In this document: positions 6,919-12,404 of the stretch, in pieces
How the letters are laid out: each line of letters begins with the position of its first letter
Position numbering within the stretch: position 1 is the first letter of the stretch
Assembly: GCA_937898895.1 (NCBI GenBank)
Contig: CALDKL010000075.1
Location: 1-12,404 of the forward strand
Reading direction: 5' to 3'
From: an uncultured Verrucomicrobiae bacterium
GTDB taxonomy: Bacteria; Verrucomicrobiota; Verrucomicrobiia; Verrucomicrobiales; DEV007
DNA: 12,404 nt
Translations under genes and position numbers: made by a program
Notes under the pieces: model-generated
Databases searched by the model: none
Told to the model about the DNA's origin: nothing
What the model saw: the letters and a program-made list of their open reading frames with translations, nothing else

Positions 6919-9900
6919 TCACTTGTTCAGGGCCTCATCGAGATTCAACAACTGATTGCAGAGCATCGTCCAGGTGGCGAGGACGGCAGGATCGAGGGAT
7001 TTGTCCGGCGGGGTCTCGCCGACGGAAAGGAGCGCGGCGGCATCAGCGGGTACTTTCTGGTAGTGCGAGAGCAGACTGCGTCGGCTCGAATCGAGCAGAG
7101 CGATTTCCGGGCTACGGAGAGGGCGGGAGAGAACCCGACGGGCGGCGAGGTCGAGCGCCCGTTCTCCTTCTCCGCCTCCCTGGATGAGAGCCCTTTCGGC
7201 GAGGCGACGAGCCGCTTCGATGAACTGTGGGTCGTTCAGGGTCACGAGAGCCTGGAGCGGGGTATTGGTGCGGTCGCGTCTCACACAACTGACCTCTCGA
7301 TTCGGAGCATTGAAGATCTCGAGACTCACCGGCGGGGCCATTCGTTTCCAGTAGTTGTATACAGAGCGCCGATAGAGATTTTCGCCCTTGTCCTGCTCGT
7401 ATCGGGCGTTGCCCATGCCGACGACTTCCCACACGTTCTCGGGTTGATAGGGTCTTGTACCGGGCCCCCCCATCTTCGAGGAGAGGGTGCCGCTGGCGGC
7501 GAGAGCCGCATCGCGGATCAGTTCGGCGTCGAGCCGGAAGCGAGGGCCGCGGCTGAGGAGGCGATTGTCGGGATCCTTAGCGGATTTTTCGGCGTCTGTC
7601 AGGGCCGCCTGGCGGTAGGTCGAGGAAAGCAGAATGGTTTTGAAAAGCGCTTTCACATCCCATCCCGATTCGATGAAGTTCAGGGCGAGCCAATCGAGCA
7701 ATTCGGGATGGCTCGGGGTCGCTCCCATGATGCCGAAGTCTTCCGAGGTGGCGACGAGACCGGTGCCGAAGATCTCCTGCCAGAATCGGTTCACGGTGAC
7801 GCGAGCGGTGAGGGGATTGGCGGGATCGACGAGCCATCGCGCCAGCCCCATGCGATTCGCGGGGGCTCCCGCAGGCATGCGGTGCAGGACGGCGGGAGGT
7901 GCCGCCGCGACCGCTTCTCCGACTTGGTCGTAGGCACCGCGAGCGAGGATATTCGCCATGGCGGGCTGGTCTTTTCGCTCCTCCTGGATGTGCGTGACTG
8001 GGCTGCGGGTTCGGATCGACTCGCGTTCCTCGGCAAGTTTGGCGACGGAGCGATCCAGTTCCCTCCAGGCCGCGTCGCGGAAGGTCAGGAAATGGCCGAA
8101 GAGAGTCTCGGCCTGCTGGGGCGTGCGCTTGCTTCCGGCGGACAGGGCGGCGTGCAGCGCGGGGATCTGACGGAGACCTTCCGCTTCGGAGGTTCCGAGG
8201 GATCGAGTGAAGATCCGGAGATCCTGGACTTGTCCGCCCTCAAATACGAGACCGGAACTCCGCTGGCCGACGCGGAGGGGAGTGTTTGAGCGAGTCTCCG
8301 CATCCGGCTTCAGCGTGTCGGCGAGCACTCGGGTGGGCACTTCCTTGCCATCGACATGAATTTTCACTCCCGCCGCCTTACCGCCACCGTCGTAACTGAC
8401 GACGACATGGGACCATTTTTCGGGATTCAGGACCGGTTGTTGTGTGCCCACTTTGAGCGCATTGTCAGGCCACGAGTCGATGAGGTGAAAGGCGAGATTG
8501 CGGCCCTCGATGAAGAGATCCCATCCGCGGTGATTGGCCGCGACGTCCATGCGGGCGACGGCTGCGGCGGTCATCCCGTCCTTCGCGGGACGGATCCAGA
8601 CCGCGACGGAGAAGGCTTCGTTCCGTGCAAAATTGCCGAGATCGCCCAGGTCGGCGGTGGCGTCCTTTCTCCAGACCGGAGCCGGACCGAATTTTCCTCC
8701 CGGTGCCCAGGCAAGCGAATCGGGGGCTTTGCCCTTTCGGCCAGCCGGAATCCGCATCGAGAGCGTGCCGCCTTTGTCACCGCTGAGGGGAACGTGAACT
8801 GCGAGTCGATCCGATCCGAGCCCTTCCTCGATGTCCTTCGGGCGGGCTGCGGCCAGCCACGTTTCGAATTCGGGTCGGGCGGCGTTGCGGCGCTGCTCTC
8901 GCCTGGCGGTGGCGGCGGCAATCTCGCCGGGGAGGGCGGCCCAACGCGGGCGGTCTGTGGCGGCGGGAACGACAAGCACGGGACCGCTGTCCTTCACGTT
9001 GCCGTCCTTGGGCTTCTGCGTAGTGTTGCGGAAAAATGCGGCCATCGCATAGTAATCGCGCATCGTGAGCGGATCGAATTTGTGGTCGTGGCACTGTGCG
9101 CAGTTCAGGGTGAGTCCGAGGTAGACCCAGCCCATCGTCTGGACGCGGTCGGTGGCATAGAGGGCGAGGTTTTCCTCGTCGATCGTCCCCCCTTCGTTGG
9201 TCGTCATGTTGCATCGCTGAAAGCCGGTCGCGATGAGTTGGTTCTCGGTGGGAGCGGGGAGCAAATCGCCGGCAATTTGTTCGATGGTGAATTGGTCGAA
9301 GCGCTCGTTTTGGTTGAACGCGCCGATGACCCAGTCGCGGTAGGGCCACATCTCGCGGTAGTTGTCGAAGTGGTATCCGTGTGTGTCCGCATAGCGGGCG
9401 GCATCGAGCCAGTAGCGTCCGCGGTGCTCGCCCCAGCGGGGAGAGGCAAGGTAGCGATCAATCAGTCTTTCGTAGGCCTGGGGATCCGTGTCCGCGACAA
9501 AGGCCTCGACTTCTTCCGGTGTCGGGGGCAGCCCGGTGAGGTCGAGGGCGACGCGTCGGGCAAGACTGCGGCGATCCGCTTCCGGTGCGGGGGTGAGCCC
9601 GGCCTCGTCGAGGCGGGCGAGGATGAAACGGTCCATCGGATGGACCGCCCATTCCGGCTTCGAGACCGAGGGGGCCGTCGGCTTCTCGGGGCGGAGAAAG
9701 CTCCAGTGCGGCTGCCATTTTGCACCCTCGGCGATCCATCGACGCACGATTTCGATTTGCGCTGGTTTCAGATCCTTGTGCGAGTCCGGCGGAGGCATGA
9801 GATCGTCCGCATCCTCGGTGATGAGGCGATCGTAGAGAGAGCTTTCTTCCGGTTTTCCGGGGATCACGACCGCATCGGCTCCACCGTCTTTCCCAAAAAA

Positions 9901-10086
9901 GCCCGCCTCGGTGTCGAGCCGGAGGTCGGCTTCCCGTTTGACGGAATCGGGACCGTGACAGTGAAAGCAGGCGTCCGCGAGGATGGGCCGGACGTCGCGA
10001 TTGAAGGTCAGGGGGGCATCGGAGGCACGCAGGGACGCAGCCGCGAAAAGTCCGGGCACCAGGCAGAAGAAGGGGAGCCGTGTCAT
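6919..10086 (-). CDS. PSCyt1-DUF1549-LamG-DUF1553 exported cytochrome-like protein
   Basis: A 1055-residue secreted multidomain protein of a PVC-specific family. Residues 1-23 look like a Sec signal peptide. A planctomycete-type cytochrome c domain (PF07635) spans about 28-95 with a haem motif CFHCH (40-44). DUF1549 (PF07583) spans about 145-350, ending in a second haem-type motif CAQCH (329-333) within the conserved CAQCHDHKFDP. A LamG/concanavalin-like domain lies near 425-630 (KWSHVVVSYDGGG, KIHVDGKEV, QDLRIFTRSL). DUF1553 (PF07587) covers about 735-1000 (VNRFWQEIFGTGLV, SSTYRQ, RRDRTNTPLQAL, NDPQFIEAAR). Length is normal for the family. It probably binds one or two haems c and works in the periplasm with the DUF1501 partner encoded 4 bases downstream; the reaction is unknown and a carbohydrate link is inference. 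The ATG at 10086 was preferred; an in-frame GTG at 10095 would add three residues. AGGAGG at 10119-10114 is too far from either start. Confidence 0.93.
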   Translation of the reverse strand: MTRLPFFCLVPGLFAAASLRASDAPLTFNRDVRPILADACFHCHGPDSVKREADLRLDTEAGFFGKDGGADAVVIPGKPEESSLYDRLITEDADDLMPPPDSHKDLKPAQIEIVRRWIAEGAKWQPHWSFLRPEKPTAPSVSKPEWAVHPMDRFILARLDEAGLTPAPEADRRSLARRVALDLTGLPPTPEEVEAFVADTDPQAYERLIDRYLASPRWGEHRGRYWLDAARYADTHGYHFDNYREMWPYRDWVIGAFNQNERFDQFTIEQIAGDLLPAPTENQLIATGFQRCNMTTNEGGTIDEENLALYATDRVQTMGWVYLGLTLNCAQCHDHKFDPLTMRDYYAMAAFFRNTTQKPKDGNVKDSGPVLVVPAATDRPRWAALPGEIAAATARREQRRNAARPEFETWLAAARPKDIEEGLGSDRLAVHVPLSGDKGGTLSMRIPAGRKGKAPDSLAWAPGGKFGPAPVWRKDATADLGDLGNFARNEAFSVAVWIRPAKDGMTAAAVARMDVAANHRGWDLFIEGRNLAFHLIDSWPDNALKVGTQQPVLNPEKWSHVVVSYDGGGKAAGVKIHVDGKEVPTRVLADTLKPDAETRSNTPLRVGQRSSGLVFEGGQVQDLRIFTRSLGTSEAEGLRQIPALHAALSAGSKRTPQQAETLFGHFLTFRDAAWRELDRSVAKLAEERESIRTRSPVTHIQEERKDQPAMANILARGAYDQVGEAVAAAPPAVLHRMPAGAPANRMGLARWLVDPANPLTARVTVNRFWQEIFGTGLVATSEDFGIMGATPSHPELLDWLALNFIESGWDVKALFKTILLSSTYRQAALTDAEKSAKDPDNRLLSRGPRFRLDAELIRDAALAASGTLSSKMGGPGTRPYQPENVWEVVGMGNARYEQDKGENLYRRSVYNYWKRMAPPVSLEIFNAPNREVSCVRRDRTNTPLQALVTLNDPQFIEAARRLAERALIQGGGEGERALDLAARRVLSRPLRSPEIALLDSSRRSLLSHYQKVPADAAALLSVGETPPDKSLDPAVLATWTMLCNQLLNLDEALNK

Positions 10087-10174
10087 GGGGGGCACAGGAG
10101 AACCCGGAGGGAACCTCCTGAAAATGGACCCTGAGTATGGGAAAAAATCCGCCGGAAATGAACCCGCATTTTGA

Positions 10175-10184
10175 AGGTCGACCT
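10175..10184. promoter_or_regulatory. 10-bp perfect palindrome upstream of the DUF1549/DUF1553 operon
   Basis: AGGTCGACCT is a perfect 10-bp palindrome about 89 bases before the ATG at 10086, in the 163-base gap between the M50 gene and the cytochrome-like gene. A dimeric regulator could bind it. No recognisable -35/-10 pair was found next to it, and I do not recognise it as a known operator. Confidence 0.3.
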
Positions 10185-10188
10185 AACG

Positions 10189-10240
10189 CGATCAGGGGAG
10201 CGGAGCGGGATATCGAGCCCGGTGGATACCCGCTTGATCG
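10189..10240 (-). other. Bulged intergenic hairpin between the M50 gene and the DUF1549/DUF1553 operon
   Basis: Read on the minus strand, GCGGGTATC (10233-10225) pairs with GATATCCCGC (10214-10205) with one bulged base, around a 10-nt loop. Outside it CGATCA (10240-10235) pairs perfectly with TGATCG (10194-10189), separated from the inner stem by an asymmetric internal loop. It begins 9 bases after the M50 stop codon (10252-10250). No T-tract follows, so it is not a classical terminator; it could slow RNA decay, attenuate read-through, or be a leader element of the next operon. Pairing is seen directly; function is inferred. Confidence 0.4.
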
Positions 10241-10249
10241 GGGCGACGT

Positions 10250-10894
10250 TCAGACAAAGCCGGGGCGTTGTCCCCGCATCCGCTGCCAATTCCCGTAGGC
10301 AAGCATTCCGAACAGGATTGCCATGAAGAGACTGTGTAAAAAGAGGAGTCCGGCCACGGCCATGAGGACCGCGAGGATCATGCCGACCTGATACACCAGT
10401 GTCGAGTGACGCGGTCCGGCAAGTCCGGCAAAGATATGCCCTCCGTCGAGCGGGAGAATAGGGAGAAGATTGAAGACGGCCCATCCGACGTTGACCCAGA
10501 GCATCCGTCCGATGAAAAACCCGGTCCAGGGATCGCGGATTCCCGGAGTGAAAAGGAGCAGCCATACCAGACCGCCGAGGGTCAGGCTCGCCGCCGGTCC
10601 CGCCGCCGCGATCCCCACCGATTCCCAGCGGGTGAACTTCCCGGGTCCGCTGCAGAGCCCGCCAAATCCGTAGAGCGTGATCTCTGACCACGGTGCCCTG
10701 AACCATTTTCTCGCCCACGCATGACCGAGTTCGTGCCAGAGGATCGAGCCGAGGACCACCGAGGTCATGATCAGAAATTTTCCAAGACCCTCGGGGCCCG
10801 CCGTCTCGAGGTAATCGAGTCCCAGGAAGACACACAGGATCCAGAACATCCACTCGATGCGGACGGGAAAACCGAAGAGGCGGAATGTGAGCAT
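10250..10894 (-). CDS. M50 family (site-2 protease type) membrane metalloprotease
   Basis: A 214-residue polytopic membrane protein with both zinc-site signatures of peptidase family M50: HELGH (His54, Glu55, His58) in the helix at about 41-60, and NLLPILPLDGGH (142-153), in which Asp150 is the third ligand. Further helices are near 14-27, 92-117, 125-146 and 164-197. It lacks PDZ and CBS domains, so it is a minimal member of the group. Relatives cut substrates within the membrane, for example anti-sigma factors; the substrate here is unknown. The ATG at 10894 is preferred because it gives a compact N-terminus (MLTFRLFGFPVRI) and has GGAAAAGG about 10 bases upstream; a TTG at 10948 would add 18 unconvincing residues. 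It lies 101 bases after the xylA stop on the same strand, with no obvious terminator between, so read-through is possible. A functional link to xylA is not evident. Confidence 0.92.
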   Translation of the reverse strand: MLTFRLFGFPVRIEWMFWILCVFLGLDYLETAGPEGLGKFLIMTSVVLGSILWHELGHAWARKWFRAPWSEITLYGFGGLCSGPGKFTRWESVGIAAAGPAASLTLGGLVWLLLFTPGIRDPWTGFFIGRMLWVNVGWAVFNLLPILPLDGGHIFAGLAGPRHSTLVYQVGMILAVLMAVAGLLFLHSLFMAILFGMLAYGNWQRMRGQRPGFV

Positions 10895-10995
10895 GGAGTA
10901 GGGGCCTTTTCCGTGCTTCGTTGCCAGGAGGGGAACCACTTCACCCAATTCGGAGAATCGGATCGAGGCGCGAAGAGTCAGGGATCAGGGACCGT

Positions 10996-12309
10996 TCAGA
11001 CGAATTCGTTGATCAGATTCTCGAGCATCTCCTGACGTCCGCTCTTTGTGACCGGCTCGCCATTGCGGAGGGTGTAGGCCTCGAGTTCTTCAAAGCCGAC
11101 CTCGCCGGATTCGATCTTCGCTCCGATGCCTGAGTCGAAGGAGCGGTATCGCTGCTCCCGGAAGGCATCGAGACGGCCATCGGCGATCAGGGCATGAGCG
11201 ATCTTGAGACCGCGGGCAAAGGCATCCATTCCGCCAATGTGGGCGTGAAAGAGATCTTCGACCTCGAAACTCTCGCGACGGCATTTTGCGTCGAAATTGA
11301 GGCCGCCCGTGGTGAATCCACCCATGCGCAGGACACACAGCATGATCTGAGTGGTGAGGTAGATGCTGGTGGGGAACTGGTCGGTGTCCCAACCGATCAG
11401 TTCATCGCCGGTGTTCGCATCGATCGATCCGAGGGCGTCCGCTGCCATCGCCACCTCGAGTTCGTGCATCATCGTGTGACCGGCGAGGGTGGCGTGATTG
11501 GTTTCGATATTCAGTTTCAGTTCGCCGAGCAGACCGTGTTCCCGGAGGAAGTTCAAACAGGCCGCCGCGTCCGAGTCATACTGGTGGGTGGAGGGTTCGC
11601 GTGGTTTCGGCTCGATATAGAACGTGCCTTTGAAGCCGATCTTCTTCTTGTGCTCCACCGCCATGCGCAGGAGTGCGGCGAGGTGGTTCAGCTCGCGCTT
11701 CATGTCGGTGTTGTAGAGCGTCGCGTAGCCCTCGCGACCGCCCCAGAAGACGTAACCCTCTCCGCCGAGGCGATGGGTCACTTCGAGGGCTTTTTTCACC
11801 TGGGCGGCTGCGTAGGCAAAGACATCGGCGAAGGGCGAGGTGCCGGCTCCCTGATTGTAGCGTTTGTGGGCAAAGAGACAGGCCGTGCCCCAGAGCAGCC
11901 GGATGCCGGTCTCCTTCTGAGCTTTCTCCAGTTCCTCCGCAACGGCGTCGAGGGCGTCATTGGAAGCCCGCAGGTCGTTGCGCTCCGGAGCGACATCGCG
12001 GTCGTGGAAACAGTAGTATCCGATCCCACATTTCTGCATGAATTCGAACATCGCCCAGACGCGGCGGCGGGCGTTTTCGACCGAGTCGGATCCGTCATCC
12101 CAGGGACGCTCCGCCGTGGGACCTCCGAAGGGATCGGCGAGGCCGTTGCGCATCGTGTGCCAGTAGGCCGCCGCGAAACGCAAATGCTCGCGCATCGTTT
12201 TTCCTCCGACAACTTCATCGGCTTGGTAATGTTTGAAGGCCAAAGGGTTCTTCGACTTCGCGCCCTCAAAGGGGATGACGGGGATACCGGGGAAAAATTC
12301 CTGACTCAT
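10996..12309 (-). CDS. xylA: Xylose isomerase (class II)
   Basis: A cytoplasmic metal-dependent enzyme (Mg, Mn or Co) converting D-xylose to D-xylulose, and often also D-glucose to D-fructose. The 437 residues match the length of class II (E. coli-type) enzymes. Catalytic and metal residues are intact and offset by one from E. coli numbering: His102 and Asp105 in CFHDRD, Glu233 in YIEPKP, Glu269 and His272 in NIETNHATLAGH, Asp297, Asp308 and Asp310 in GWDTDQF, and Asp340 in LNFD. The signature YVFWGGREGYATLYNTDMKR lies at 186-205. The ATG at 12309 is chosen because the protein then begins as in the family (MSQEFFPGIPVIPFEG); the reading frame stays open to a possible upstream start at 12372, which adds 21 unlikely residues. 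No strong SD is seen. Neither xylulokinase nor a XylR regulator is in the window. Identification is secure. Confidence 0.97.
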   Translation of the reverse strand: MSQEFFPGIPVIPFEGAKSKNPLAFKHYQADEVVGGKTMREHLRFAAAYWHTMRNGLADPFGGPTAERPWDDGSDSVENARRRVWAMFEFMQKCGIGYYCFHDRDVAPERNDLRASNDALDAVAEELEKAQKETGIRLLWGTACLFAHKRYNQGAGTSPFADVFAYAAAQVKKALEVTHRLGGEGYVFWGGREGYATLYNTDMKRELNHLAALLRMAVEHKKKIGFKGTFYIEPKPREPSTHQYDSDAAACLNFLREHGLLGELKLNIETNHATLAGHTMMHELEVAMAADALGSIDANTGDELIGWDTDQFPTSIYLTTQIMLCVLRMGGFTTGGLNFDAKCRRESFEVEDLFHAHIGGMDAFARGLKIAHALIADGRLDAFREQRYRSFDSGIGAKIESGEVGFEELEAYTLRNGEPVTKSGRQEMLENLINEFV

Positions 12310-12315
12310 AGAGTC
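12303..12315 (-). promoter_or_regulatory. Small inverted repeat spanning the xylA start codon
   Basis: GACTC and GAGTC are perfect 5-bp arms around TAT, so in the mRNA the AUG would lie across the loop and 3' arm of a small hairpin. A 5-bp stem is weak and may be chance. The remaining 89 bases upstream, to the window edge, show an A-rich stretch and the short repeat CAGG-TTCT-CCTG (12357-12368), but no promoter I would call. The xylA promoter may lie there or beyond the window. Confidence 0.25.
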
Positions 12316-12404
12316 GGCAGTCTCCCAAACCTGTCTGCAAGTGCAAGGAAAAAAGGCAGGTTCTCCTGGCAAGCGAATTGAGCCAAAATAAAGGACACCC
12401 GAGC

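Noticed and set aside
10106..10119. AGGAGG on the minus strand as the ribosome binding site of the DUF1549/DUF1553 gene
   Set aside because: It lies 18-27 bases from the possible start codons, too far for a normal SD, and can itself fold into a GGAGG/CCTCC stem. No in-frame start at a suitable distance exists.
8356..10134. A 592-codon plus-strand open frame opposite the DUF1549/DUF1553 gene
   Set aside because: The complementary strand has clear domain motifs throughout; this frame has none and is a codon-bias shadow.
11194..12381. A 395-codon plus-strand open frame opposite xylA
   Set aside because: xylA has every catalytic residue intact on the other strand. The antisense product has no recognisable motif.
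40..12400. Mobile elements, CRISPR arrays, tRNA or rRNA genes
   Set aside because: No transposase or integrase motif, no regularly spaced direct repeats, no terminal repeats, and no tRNA-like cloverleaf were seen on reading both strands.

Overview
The window looks like chromosome of a Gram-negative member of the PVC superphylum, most likely a verrucomicrobium. The main evidence is an adjacent gene pair typical of Planctomycetota and Verrucomicrobiota: a PSCyt1/DUF1549/LamG/DUF1553 protein followed 4 bases later by a Tat-exported DUF1501 protein. Supporting signs are the high G+C, the near absence of usable Shine-Dalgarno sequences, and an apolipoprotein N-acyltransferase that implies an outer membrane with lipoproteins. 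The phylum is an inference; no 16S rRNA gene is present. I see no insertion sequence, phage gene, tRNA, rRNA or CRISPR array.

Left part (1-5482). A truncated purH runs leftwards off the window edge. Divergent from it, across an AT-rich gap, lies a small LysM lipoprotein gene closed by a very clear rho-independent terminator (1332-1364). A gap of about 300 bases rich in inverted repeats follows, including a 48-nt imperfect hairpin at 1462-1509. Then come a phosphohexomutase of the phosphoglucomutase/phosphomannomutase family (1671-3626) and lnt (3716-5482), both rightward, with another perfect inverted repeat between them.

Right part (5454-12309). All four genes read leftwards. In transcription order they are xylA (class II xylose isomerase), an integral-membrane M50 (site-2 protease type) metalloprotease, the PSCyt1/DUF1549/DUF1553 protein, and the DUF1501 protein. 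The ends of lnt and the DUF1501 gene overlap tail-to-tail by 29 bases, with no obvious terminator between them.

How they fit together. purH (purine synthesis), the phosphohexomutase (hexose phosphate interconversion) and lnt (lipoprotein maturation) are housekeeping genes. The LysM lipoprotein would be a client of Lnt. xylA makes xylulose available to central metabolism. The cytochrome-like/DUF1501 pair belongs to large PVC paralog families that are often thought to act in the periplasm on complex carbohydrates, but their chemistry is unknown. Its closeness to xylA is suggestive only. I found no defence, mobile or biosynthetic system. The least explained items are the DUF1549/DUF1553-DUF1501 pair and the structured intergenic segments at 618-674, 1388-1509 and 10175-10240.
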